Assembly: GCA_023426145.1 (NCBI GenBank)
Contig: JAFABG010000019.1
Location: forward strand, 77,325-141,324
Source of the DNA: Bacteroidota bacterium
GTDB taxonomy: Bacteria; Bacteroidota; Bacteroidia; Bacteroidales; Bacteroidaceae
DNA: 64,000 nt
Direction of reading: 5' to 3'
Translations under genes and position numbers: made by a program
Notes under the pieces: model-generated
Database searches by the model: none
What the model was told of the DNA's origin: nothing
What the model saw: the letters and a program-made list of their open reading frames with translations, nothing else
Shown: positions 1 to 7,267 of the stretch, one piece after another
Numbering within the stretch: position 1 is the stretch's first letter
Layout: every line of letters starts with the position of its first letter

Positions 1-102
1 GACGGCATAATTATTGGAGTAATGGATATCGATAGTGACGAATTAAATCACTTTGATACTATTGACGCTCAATATTTGGAGATAATCTGTACATACATTT
101 AA
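1..102 (+). CDS. GAF-domain protein, C-terminal end (free methionine-R-sulfoxide reductase type), partial
   Basis: The window opens inside a forward reading frame that closes with TAA at 100-102. The visible 33 residues (DGIIIGVMDIDSDELNHFD and on) match the closing strand and helix of fRMsr-type GAF proteins, where a G-V-x-D-I-D-S motif precedes a final helix. These enzymes reduce free methionine-R-sulfoxide in the cytoplasm. The start and the catalytic cysteines lie outside the window, so the function rests on this C-terminal motif only. The gene converges on the CbpA-like gene across a shared terminator hairpin. Confidence 0.65.
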   Translation, partial: DGIIIGVMDIDSDELNHFDTIDAQYLEIICTYI

Positions 103-136
103 TTCTCCTTTTGTTGAAAATGAGATAAAAAAGTAG

Positions 137-167
137 GGCTCTGATTCTTGTCAAAAGAATTAGAGCC
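137..167 (+). terminator. Intrinsic terminator between convergent genes
   Basis: A 13-bp hairpin: arm 137-149 (GGCTCTGATTCTT), 5-base loop, arm 155-167. The single imperfect pair is G143-T161, a wobble on the plus strand but a C-A mismatch on the minus strand, so the hairpin is best formed in the forward transcript. Read on the minus strand it is followed by a T-rich stretch, so it may serve both genes. Confidence 0.7.
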
Positions 168-210
168 TTAACTTAATAAAAAAGGACTTCTTTTATACTT
201 CTCTCATTAT

Positions 211-1095
211 CTAATCCAAACGCTGCAATTGACGCAAAAGTTCCTTCTGCTTATCGGATAGATTAACAGGAAGCTTAACCCAATAAGTTATAATCAAATC
301 GCCAAACTCTCCCCCCTTTTTATAGACTGGGAATCCCTTGCCTTTGAGCCTTACCTTTGTTCCATTTTGAGTTTCCGATTTCACTTTCAACTTAACTTTA
401 CCATCTAGCGTATCAATCACTTTTTCTCCACCCAATAAAGCTGTATAAAGATCAATTTCCACATCAACGTAGAGATCATCATCCAAGCGTTTAAATACAG
501 AGTCTTCAGCTATAACAAAGGTTATGTATAAATCGCCTGCGGGGCCTCCATTGTAACCACTGGCTCCATAACCTCTTAACTTAATCACTTGTCCATCAGC
601 AACACCCGCCGGAATGGTTATACGCACTTGCTTACCATTAACAGTCAATACCTGTTTATGCGTTTGGGCAGCCTCACGCAGGGATAAACGGAGCTCAGCA
701 TTTAAATCTTTGCCTCGAGATCCGGCACTACGCTGTCCTCTGCCCCTATGCCCAAACATTGATTCAAAAAAATCAGAGAACCCGTCGGCACTGCCACCGG
801 AAAATCCACCAGTACCCCTAAAGCCGCTTGTTTGTTGTTGAGCGCGCTTTTGGGCTTCAAACTCATCGGCATGCTTCCAATGCTCTCCATATTCATCATA
901 CTTCTTACGGTTTTCAGGATCTCCCAATACTTCGTTGGCTTCATTTACTTCCTGAAATTTATCTTTTGCACTTGGATCATTAGGATTCAAGTCTGGATGA
1001 TATTTACGGGCCAATTTACGGAAAGCCTTCTTTATATCACCTTGTGAGGCGGATTTATCTACCCCAAGAATCTTGTAATAATCTATATAAGCCAT
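211..1095 (-). CDS. cbpA: CbpA-like DnaJ-domain co-chaperone
   Basis: Co-chaperone that stimulates the ATPase of DnaK. A J domain occupies residues 1-70 with the HPD motif at 33-35. It is followed by a Gly/Ser/Phe-rich linker (about 85-125) and a DnaJ C-terminal substrate-binding domain (about 130-290). The Cys-rich zinc-finger region of true DnaJ is absent, and with 294 aa the protein fits the type II CbpA class. It is the last minus-strand gene before a convergent gene. The next upstream minus-strand gene ends 98 bp away, so it probably has its own promoter. Starts at ATG. Confidence 0.9.
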   Translation of the reverse strand: MAYIDYYKILGVDKSASQGDIKKAFRKLARKYHPDLNPNDPSAKDKFQEVNEANEVLGDPENRKKYDEYGEHWKHADEFEAQKRAQQQTSGFRGTGGFSGGSADGFSDFFESMFGHRGRGQRSAGSRGKDLNAELRLSLREAAQTHKQVLTVNGKQVRITIPAGVADGQVIKLRGYGASGYNGGPAGDLYITFVIAEDSVFKRLDDDLYVDVEIDLYTALLGGEKVIDTLDGKVKLKVKSETQNGTKVRLKGKGFPVYKKGGEFGDLIITYWVKLPVNLSDKQKELLRQLQRLD

Positions 1096-1193
1096 GTTTT
1101 ATGAATTTTATTCGTTCAAATATTATATTGCAAAAAACAAGCCAATCTGATCTTTCTAAAGAAGAATTAACATGTATTATATGTCGCTCATTT

Positions 1194-2894
1194 TCAATAT
1201 CCAACCTTTTGTTTCAGCATTTGAAAATCTTGTTTTCCCATCCCTAGATCAGTAAACGGTCGAGATTCATTATGGTCATTTAAATAAACTCTCTTTCTCA
1301 TTTTATAAGAAGAATTAATCACTGACAATGAATGATCACCATACCTGGTAGATACGCCTCCTAATTCCAGCATTGTAGGAAAAAATGAACTACTAGAAGA
1401 AACGCCCTTACTCTTATTCTGAATTGCCTCATTCCATATTTCCGGATAAGTAACCTTATATTCTTTAGACATCCATAATAAAAAAGGAACATGAAGTTGA
1501 TAATAAGAGGGAATTGGAGAAGCATGTAAGAACAAATGGCGAGAATCATCATAAATATCTTCACCATGATCCGAAGTATAGAGCATAGCTGCATCAATAT
1601 GTTGTTTTTCTAACAAACCAATCAAGCGATACAGAAACTGATCTGTATATCGGATCGAATTATCGTAGGCATTCACTAGATTAGTACGATATTTCACTTT
1701 GGCATCCACCGGAAAGTCTGGAAGGAAAAAAGCATCAGTAGAAGCGTATCGTTCACGATAATTAAAATGAGAACCATACGTGTGAAGCACAATAAATATT
1801 TTTTTAGCTTCGGTAGCTAATTCTGTTTCCACTAATTTCAGTAATTCATCATCAGAGGGATTATATGCTCCGTCCAACGAATCTTCTTTTATAAAATCAA
1901 ACGTATCTGCTTCTTCACCAAAGAAATCAATAAATGAATGATTATAACGCTGATTGGAAAAAAAGGCTGTTCGAAAACCTGCTTCTTTAAAGGCTGTAAT
2001 AATCCCTTTTTGATGATAGATCGAATCATAATTAGAGGCAGTAATGGCTGACAACAACATCGGGACACTTTTATGAGTCGTATTAGATTCTGTGAGAACC
2101 TTTGGAAAAGCTATAAGGCCAGATTGCTGTAATAGAAATGGATTAGTTTCACGTCCATATCCATATAACTGCCAGTTGAATGCACGAGACGTTTCGCCAA
2201 CCACCATCACATATACTTCACGTTTATCTGCAGGATGAGTGCTCTTAGCATGAAAAGAAAATTCTTTCGATGTACGTTGATAATTCTGAGTCAACACAAT
2301 ACGTTGGAAAGCAAGCCCAACATTGTAGCACACATTCAGTGGATAGAGATCAGACTTCAATTCGTAGCGTGCATCCCCCAAATAAGCCCCTATAAGGGCA
2401 AATAAAGAAATCCCAATAAGCGTAAACGCTCTTTTTCGCTCTCTTTGAAGAAATTCAACAGCAAGTTTTCGCTTATAAATTATTGAAAATGTAGCTAAAA
2501 CGAGGGCTGGAACATAAAGAATGACTACTGTAACAATAGCAGGTAATAAGTTGTCAAGCAACTCCATTGCTTCACCCGGATTCGTTGTAACTAAATTCAA
2601 GAACATATCTACAGCAATGATAGAATGCCCAAATAAATAAAGTAACACGATCTGAAATGCTCCAAAGAACAAAAATAGAAACAAAATCCAAAACATTTTC
2701 CCACTAGTTCGTGATAAAGTCATCAAGCCATAATAGCAACCTAAAGGGAGTAAAACATTGCAAACTTTTGCTAGCCAAGGTAATGGCTCTGTGAAACACA
2801 AAAGGATGTTTGGGATAATCAAGATAAACAGAAACAAATAAAACAAGTGTTGCTGATTCCCAAACCATTTTTTTACATCATTAAAAAGCTTCAT
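1194..2894 (-). CDS. Lipid A phosphoethanolamine transferase, EptA-like
   Basis: Inner-membrane enzyme predicted to transfer phosphoethanolamine from phosphatidylethanolamine to a lipid A phosphate. The N-terminal part holds several hydrophobic segments. The periplasmic sulfatase-fold domain begins with VVGETSR...LYGYGRETNP, the EptA/EptB family signature. It continues with ESNTTHKSVP, where the nucleophilic Thr is expected, and TSDHGED with a later His as metal ligands. The frame can be read from 2930, but that start lies deep inside the upstream gene. ATG at 2894 (MKLFNDVKK) gives only a 14-base overlap and starts just before the membrane segments. Overlap with the beta-barrel gene suggests co-transcription. 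Bacteroides lipid A is known to carry phosphoethanolamine; the exact acceptor is inferred. Confidence 0.82.
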   Translation of the reverse strand: MKLFNDVKKWFGNQQHLFYLFLFILIIPNILLCFTEPLPWLAKVCNVLLPLGCYYGLMTLSRTSGKMFWILFLFLFFGAFQIVLLYLFGHSIIAVDMFLNLVTTNPGEAMELLDNLLPAIVTVVILYVPALVLATFSIIYKRKLAVEFLQRERKRAFTLIGISLFALIGAYLGDARYELKSDLYPLNVCYNVGLAFQRIVLTQNYQRTSKEFSFHAKSTHPADKREVYVMVVGETSRAFNWQLYGYGRETNPFLLQQSGLIAFPKVLTESNTTHKSVPMLLSAITASNYDSIYHQKGIITAFKEAGFRTAFFSNQRYNHSFIDFFGEEADTFDFIKEDSLDGAYNPSDDELLKLVETELATEAKKIFIVLHTYGSHFNYRERYASTDAFFLPDFPVDAKVKYRTNLVNAYDNSIRYTDQFLYRLIGLLEKQHIDAAMLYTSDHGEDIYDDSRHLFLHASPIPSYYQLHVPFLLWMSKEYKVTYPEIWNEAIQNKSKGVSSSSSFFPTMLELGGVSTRYGDHSLSVINSSYKMRKRVYLNDHNESRPFTDLGMGKQDFQMLKQKVGY

Positions 2895-4074
2895 TGATAT
2901 TAAATATAAAACCTGTTTGGTGTTTACCAAACCCTAAATCTAAACGTACATTAACCCTTTTCTTAAATTCCCAACGATAGCCAAAACCATAATTAGGCAA
3001 AATATGAGTCACAGTAAAATCTGAAAGTCGAGGGAATACACTCCCGGCTCCAATCCACATGACTACTCCATTTCTTTTCCATACCTTTTGCCGGAGTTCA
3101 ACTTGAGCATCCATCGCACACTTATCACGATAGCGACCTTCATAATACCCACGCATCGAATAAGAGCCGCCTAATGTTGCCAATAATCCCCAAGGAGGAT
3201 TCCCATCATTGAGCAATCCATGGAATTGCCCCGCCAAGACTCCACCTTTCCACACTGACTGATAATAGCTAGTAGTGAGCTCCGTAGTGCTGAAAGTATA
3301 TTTATTAGCCAGAAAGCTTGGCGTAAAGCGCTGATCAATTCGAAAATAATAGCCACGATAAGCATTGGTCAAGAAATCGCGTGAATCATACAAGAGAGAA
3401 AAGCCAAGACTCATATTGGTGGTTCTTGCTGCCATACCTTCCCACAATTCGGGGTTCTCAAAATTTCGCCCGTCAATGTAATCGAATACGGCAATAGGGC
3501 CTACATATAAATTTCGGGCAATGCGATACATGAAATCAACTTTTATTTCTGCTTGGAAACGATCGTATTTACTTTCATTATCATTATTAACACCATTATC
3601 ATAACCTCTTCCCCAATAGAGGCTCGGGAAGGAATAAAAATATAAATTATAATTCAATCGATATTTTTGTTGAGGAAATAAATGAGTACCCCTTACTCCT
3701 AATAAGTAAAACCCGACAGTAGAAACATCTCCATAAAGAGAAATATTTGAGGGAGGAAGAAGTGTATCATTTTGATCTGTACGGTAAAGACCGGCTGCCA
3801 CCATACCTAATCCTAACTTTGTATCACTGGAATAATGAGGACCGCCAATTATACTAAAATCAAATTTCTTTCTTTTTGTTTCTTTATTAGCATCATTAAA
3901 ATAATCCAGAAAACTCTTTATAAAACTACGTTTAACTTGAAGAGAATCCGACGATATTTTTAAAACCGTATCTGTCGGCACAATACTATCTATAAAACTT
4001 GGACGCGCATTTATAGGGATTTGAATGAACAACAATAGCGCCAACCATATAATTCTATTTCGTCTTACACACAT
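2881..4074 (-). CDS. BamA/TamA-family (D15 surface antigen) outer-membrane beta-barrel
   Basis: Predicted outer-membrane barrel without recognisable POTRA domains, about 397 aa. A signal peptide (IIWLALLLFIQIPINA) precedes a short Ser/Asp/Lys-rich linker. Then come alternating amphipathic strands with aromatic girdle residues, the RGYYFRIDQRF type motif of the surface-antigen family, and a C-terminal Phe typical of BamA-inserted barrels. A -7 box (TAACTTTG) at 4097-4104 puts transcription start near 4090. This leaves almost no leader for an ATG at 4086, so ATG at 4074 (MCVRRNR) is preferred. It is followed by, and overlaps, the EptA-like gene, perhaps linking barrel export or lipid transport with lipid A modification. 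Substrate unknown. Confidence 0.75.
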   Translation of the reverse strand: MCVRRNRIIWLALLLFIQIPINARPSFIDSIVPTDTVLKISSDSLQVKRSFIKSFLDYFNDANKETKRKKFDFSIIGGPHYSSDTKLGLGMVAAGLYRTDQNDTLLPPSNISLYGDVSTVGFYLLGVRGTHLFPQQKYRLNYNLYFYSFPSLYWGRGYDNGVNNDNESKYDRFQAEIKVDFMYRIARNLYVGPIAVFDYIDGRNFENPELWEGMAARTTNMSLGFSLLYDSRDFLTNAYRGYYFRIDQRFTPSFLANKYTFSTTELTTSYYQSVWKGGVLAGQFHGLLNDGNPPWGLLATLGGSYSMRGYYEGRYRDKCAMDAQVELRQKVWKRNGVVMWIGAGSVFPRLSDFTVTHILPNYGFGYRWEFKKRVNVRLDLGFGKHQTGFIFNINEAF

Positions 4075-4096
4075 AATAATTAGCAATATTTCGGTA

Positions 4097-4104
4097 CAAA
4101 GTTA
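4097..4104 (-). promoter_or_regulatory. -7 box of the beta-barrel/EptA transcript
   Basis: The plus strand reads CAAAGTTA, that is TAACTTTG on the minus strand, a perfect match to the Bacteroides TAnnTTTG element. No clear TTTG is present about 20 bases further upstream. Confidence 0.5.
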
Positions 4105-4163
4105 GTCCGAAAGATTGTAATTAAACAGCATCGAAGGCACTATTGTTGCAAGTTAATTCCTTT

Positions 4164-5177
4164 TTAACGTTTAAGAAGTTGAATAAATTGATTGACATCC
4201 TCTTCAGTGGTATCGAAAGACGTCACCAATCGAATCTCGTTATTTGATTCATTCCAGAAATAAAAGAAATAGGATTCGAGCATCCTATCAATAATCGGAC
4301 GTGGCATAGTCAAAAACAATTGGTTGCTTTCAGCCCTCTGAGTAAACGATATTTCAGGCTCATCTTTTAATGCCTGGTAAAGTTTATCGGCCATTTCATT
4401 GGCATGAGTTGCATTCTTCAACCATAAATCATCAGTCAGATAAGCTGTGAACTGACAAGATAGGTAACGCATCTTAGAAGCTAGCTGGGCAGATTGTTTT
4501 CTAATAAAACGAGCATCATGTTGCAAGTCCTTATTAAATATGATAACGCATTCGCCCATCATCAGCCCATTCTTTGTTCCCCCAAAACTCAGGATATCTA
4601 TACCGCAATCCACCGTTAATTCTTTGAGAGATAGCTGAAGAGAAGCACAAGCATTGGCTATTCGTGCTCCATCCATATGAACATATAACCCATTAGAATG
4701 AGCAAACTCAGTCAGCTGCTTCAACTCCTCCGAAGTATAAATCGTTCCAAGTTCTGTACACTGCGAAATATAAATAGCATGGGGTTGCGAATGATGCTGA
4801 TCTCCTATTCCATGGAGGTAGGGTTGAATCAGTTGGGGAGTCAATTTTCCATCGACTGTTGCTATCGGGCGAATTTGAGCGCCAGTCATCTTAACCGGAG
4901 AGCCACATTCGTCTACATAAATATGTGCAGTTTCTGCACAAATAATAGAGTGATACGAACGAGTCATGGCTTGCAAAGCTACCACATTACTTCCTGTGCC
5001 ATTAAAAACGAACAAAGGTAGGCAGTCTGGGGTAAACGCTTCCTTTATTTTTACTACAGCTTCTTCAGTCCATTTATCATCACCATAACCCAACGCATGA
5101 TCTGCATTAGCCCGGTTTAATGCTTCCATCACTAACGGATGCACACCGGAATTATTATCAGAGGCAAAACTTCTCAT
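4164..5177 (-). CDS. ltaE: Low-specificity L-threonine aldolase
   Basis: PLP enzyme of fold type I that cleaves L-threonine or allo-threonine to glycine and acetaldehyde. The 337-aa length is normal for the family. The N-terminus RSFASDNNSGVHP matches the family's SDN-x-G-x-HP opening. Other landmarks are GTGSNVVAL (61-69), His85 stacking on PLP, HMDGARIANA (167-176, Asp168 binding the pyridine nitrogen, Arg171) and SFGGTKNG with Lys202 forming the Schiff base. Starts at ATG. It stands alone between two transcription units: the sigma-factor pair ends 51 bp upstream and the barrel gene follows downstream. A near-match -7 element (TTACTTTG) lies just upstream around 5215-5222. Confidence 0.92.
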   Translation of the reverse strand: MRSFASDNNSGVHPLVMEALNRANADHALGYGDDKWTEEAVVKIKEAFTPDCLPLFVFNGTGSNVVALQAMTRSYHSIICAETAHIYVDECGSPVKMTGAQIRPIATVDGKLTPQLIQPYLHGIGDQHHSQPHAIYISQCTELGTIYTSEELKQLTEFAHSNGLYVHMDGARIANACASLQLSLKELTVDCGIDILSFGGTKNGLMMGECVIIFNKDLQHDARFIRKQSAQLASKMRYLSCQFTAYLTDDLWLKNATHANEMADKLYQALKDEPEISFTQRAESNQLFLTMPRPIIDRMLESYFFYFWNESNNEIRLVTSFDTTEEDVNQFIQLLKR

Positions 5178-5227
5178 TTTTACTTTATTACTTTACATCG
5201 TTTTAATCGTAATGCAAAGTAATAGAA

Positions 5228-5599
5228 TTATTTCCAGAAAAAGGTCTTGCGCAACCAATAATCTATGGCTAGCAACCCTAAGGCTAATAAAGCAATATAA
5301 ACATAAAACTCAAATAGAGGGGCATGTTGACGAATATTAACTCTAGGTACACTACTCATTAAACTTAAATCGAGATAGAAAAACAACACATAAGCCCCTA
5401 ACCCAATCAAGAATAGCACAGCAAACAACAAAAGACTCCAACTAAGTATAGATTGTTTCTTCTGTTGTTTTGTAGCTTCCACATGCACACGTTCCATCAT
5501 CCTATACGAGAAATTGGAAGACAACGGGACTTGTTGCCTACGTGCCAAAGCTTTTTTCAAAACTTCCTGATCCTTATTCTTTTCATATCTTTCTTCCAT
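5228..5599 (-). CDS. Two-TM membrane protein, candidate anti-sigma factor
   Basis: Function not recognised by homology. About 123 aa: a charged N-terminal segment of about 50 residues (cytoplasmic by the positive-inside rule), TM helix 1 (ILSWSLLLFAVLFLIGLGAYVL), a short loop with Arg/Pro, and TM helix 2 (FYVYIALLALGLLAIDYWL). The gene begins just after the ECF sigma stop. AGGAG sits 6 bases before the ATG at 5599, which favours that start over the ATG at 5605 that touches the AGGAG. Position directly behind an ECF sigma gene and a small cytosolic domain plus membrane anchor are what is expected of an anti-sigma factor. No HCC zinc motif is present, so it is not a ZAS-type protein. Role inferred from context. 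Confidence 0.6.
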   Translation of the reverse strand: MEERYEKNKDQEVLKKALARRQQVPLSSNFSYRMMERVHVEATKQQKKQSILSWSLLLFAVLFLIGLGAYVLFFYLDLSLMSSVPRVNIRQHAPLFEFYVYIALLALGLLAIDYWLRKTFFWK

Positions 5600-5610
5600 A
5601 TTCATCTCCT

Positions 5611-6159
5611 CTATTTATTATTCATCAATACATAAATCTTTTTCCGCGTACGGTGGAGTTTAATCTTCACATTACTAATCGATAGTTTCAATACGTCACT
5701 AATCTCCACTATCGATTTCTCCTCATAATAAAAAAGCATAATCAAAGCTTTCTCCTCTGCAGTTAAAAGATCTATGGCCTTTCTTAATTCCTCCACTAAC
5801 TCCTCCGAATCTACCAAAGAAAAAACACTTTCTGCGGCTTCGTCAGGAACATTATTTATCATTTTTTCCTCAATACAAAACAACTCTTGTTTATGCTTGC
5901 GAGTAGCTGAAATAGCAGCATTGTAAGCAATCCGATAAATCCATGTCGAAAACTGGCACTCACCTTTATACGTATTCAGCTTTCGGAAAGCCTTCAAAAA
6001 GACATCTTGAAGCAGTTCTTCAGCATCTTCCTGGCAGCCAATAATTTGAATAATAAGTGAATACAACGGACGACTATAACGGTCAAGAAAGACAGAGAAG
6101 TATTTCGTTTCTCCATCCAGTATTCGTTTGATATAGTATGATTCGTCCTTCAGTTCCAT
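5611..6159 (-). CDS. ECF RNA polymerase sigma factor
   Basis: Sigma-70 family factor of the extracytoplasmic type, 182 aa. Region 2 spans about residues 20-90 (FSVFLDRYSRPLYSLIIQ, then EDAEELLQDVFLKAFRKL, then FSTWIYRIAYNAAIS), and region 4 about 125-178 with the helix-turn-helix SIVEISDVLKLSISNVKIKLHRTRKKI. Regions 1.1 and 3 are absent, as usual. It is followed at once by a membrane protein that may restrain it. A promoter of ECF type lies just upstream and has a near-identical divergent copy (see 6171-6265), so autoregulation is likely. Only 11 bases separate the -10 element from the ATG, so this transcript would be almost leaderless. An EcfO/Reo-like oxidative-stress pair is one possible analogy; I cannot confirm it. 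Confidence 0.9.
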   Translation of the reverse strand: MELKDESYYIKRILDGETKYFSVFLDRYSRPLYSLIIQIIGCQEDAEELLQDVFLKAFRKLNTYKGECQFSTWIYRIAYNAAISATRKHKQELFCIEEKMINNVPDEAAESVFSLVDSEELVEELRKAIDLLTAEEKALIMLFYYEEKSIVEISDVLKLSISNVKIKLHRTRKKIYVLMNNK

Positions 6160-6170
6160 TTAATACTTTA

Positions 6171-6195
6171 GACGCTGCGCTTATCAAAAGGTTAC
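6171..6195 (-). promoter_or_regulatory. ECF-type promoter of the sigma gene
   Basis: On the minus strand: GTAACC (complement of 6190-6195), 15 bases, CGTC (complement of 6171-6174). GTAAC/GAAC-type -35 and CGTC -10 elements with this spacing are the usual form for ECF sigma factors. The same two elements with the same 15-base spacing occur on the other strand at 6241-6265. Confidence 0.6.
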
Positions 6196-6240
6196 AACCT
6201 TAGCATAAAAAACAATACTAACTTTTTTGAGCATTTAAGT

Positions 6241-6265
6241 GTAACCTTTTTCATCCAACAGCGTC
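6241..6265 (+). promoter_or_regulatory. Divergent ECF-type promoter of the membrane-protein gene
   Basis: Plus strand GTAACC (6241-6246), 15 bases, CGTC (6262-6265), about 45 bases before the ATG at 6310. Around the -35 elements the two promoters form an exact 11-bp inverted repeat: AAAAGGTTACA at 6186-6196 and its complement at 6240-6250. Both -10 elements are preceded by CAG. Confidence 0.6.
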
Positions 6266-6309
6266 AAACGATACAAAGAACAAAAATATTCACTAAAAAC
6301 AGTATCATT

Positions 6310-6726
6310 ATGATGGATTTTATTTCTATACCCTTGGTAGTGGGTATCATTACACTCGGAATCTATAAACTATTCGAACTTTTTGCCTGCAGAAAAGAAA
6401 GAATGGCTATGATCGAAAAACTAGCTGACAAATTGAATGCAGGTGATGTGAATAGTAAGCTATCTCTCAACTTAAACTATTCGCGCTCAAAGTTTCCGTT
6501 CGGCGCACTTAAAAGTGGACTCCTAATGGCTGGAATTGGAATTGGATTATTAGTCGCCTTTTTCATCTGCTACAATGTATTTCCAAACTATACCGGTACT
6601 AGAAGTTGGGATGTTGAGCGTCAATCAAGTGTCGTATATGGATCATCTGTATTACTTTTCGGCGGATTAGGATTATTGATCGCCTTTATCGTTGAAATGA
6701 ACATGAATAAAAAAGAAAAAGAATAA
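6310..6726 (+). CDS. Two-TM membrane protein (DUF6249-like), probable ECF target
   Basis: Function unknown, 138 aa. TM helix 1 at about 4-24 (ISIPLVVGIITLGIYKLFELF) is followed by a basic segment CRKERMAMIEKLADKL, a linker, TM helix 2 (LLMAGIGIGLLVAFFICY), a periplasmic stretch and TM helix 3 (VLLFGGLGLLIAFIVEM), ending in a Lys/Glu-rich tail. The layout resembles the Bacteroidetes DUF6249 membrane proteins; this is recall, not a search result. It is transcribed away from the ECF sigma gene, from a promoter with the same elements as the sigma gene's own, so it is a likely member of that regulon. ATG at 6313 is an alternative start. Confidence 0.6.
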   Translation: MMDFISIPLVVGIITLGIYKLFELFACRKERMAMIEKLADKLNAGDVNSKLSLNLNYSRSKFPFGALKSGLLMAGIGIGLLVAFFICYNVFPNYTGTRSWDVERQSSVVYGSSVLLFGGLGLLIAFIVEMNMNKKEKE

Positions 6727-6731
6727 AACTC

Positions 6732-6776
6732 AAAATCCCCAAAGACAGCTTATTAACGAGCATCTTTGGGGATTTT
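6732..6776. terminator. Bidirectional terminator
   Basis: Perfect 14-bp inverted repeat, AAAATCCCCAAAGA at 6732-6745 and its complement at 6763-6776, with a 17-base loop, between convergent genes. The A-run/T-run at the stem ends allows function in both directions. Confidence 0.85.
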
Positions 6777-6804
6777 GCAATTTACACTATAATTTCTCAT
6801 CACT

Positions 6805-7023
6805 TTACCCGATATAAATATTCACACAAAGATATATATAAAGTTCATCATCACACTGATCAAACTCAATCTTATTTTCCCTTGACAGCCATCCTAAAGC
6901 CGCTCCAAGCTCCTTGTCCTTCAATCCAGAATTCACTTTCAAAGCACAATAGCTCCATTTCTCATTATTACTAAGCAATTGCCAGACTTTGCCCGCATTT
7001 ACTCCAATTTCATTTTTATCCAT
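6805..7023 (-). CDS. Small winged helix-turn-helix protein (DUF2582 type)
   Basis: A 72-aa protein. Residues about 5-65 match the short winged-helix family found across Bacteroidetes and Firmicutes: NAGKVWQLLSNNEKWSYCALKVNSG is the first part and DKELGAALGWLSRENKIEFD forms the recognition helix and wing. Presumed DNA-binding or architectural; no ligand domain is present. It is a single-gene unit, converging with the DUF6249-like gene across a strong terminator and lying downstream of the groEL terminator. Target genes cannot be read from the sequence. Confidence 0.72.
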   Translation of the reverse strand: MDKNEIGVNAGKVWQLLSNNEKWSYCALKVNSGLKDKELGAALGWLSRENKIEFDQCDDELYIYLCVNIYIG

Positions 7024-7203
7024 TTTAAATACTAATTAAAAATTATAATACATAAGGTTCATACTTCACGTATAAAGGAAACAAATAGACATTACATTTA
7101 GTTTTACTATACCACTAAGAAAAAGTTACAGCTACATATTTAACATTAAAAACACCTTTTTTTAGGAAACGATCAAGTTACCCTCAACCTTAAGACACAA
7201 AAA

Positions 7204-7230
7204 AACCGCGCCCTTTAAAAGGACGCGGTT
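7204..7230 (-). terminator. Terminator of groES-groEL
   Basis: Hairpin AACCGCG...CGCGGTT (7204-7210 / 7224-7230), extended inward by C/T-rich pairing. The position 7211/7223 pair is C-A on plus but G-U on minus. Reading on the minus strand the stem is followed by a run of seven T. It lies 38 bases after the groEL stop. Confidence 0.85.
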
Positions 7231-7267
7231 CCATATTTTATTAATGCTAAATCCGAGAAAGAATGAA

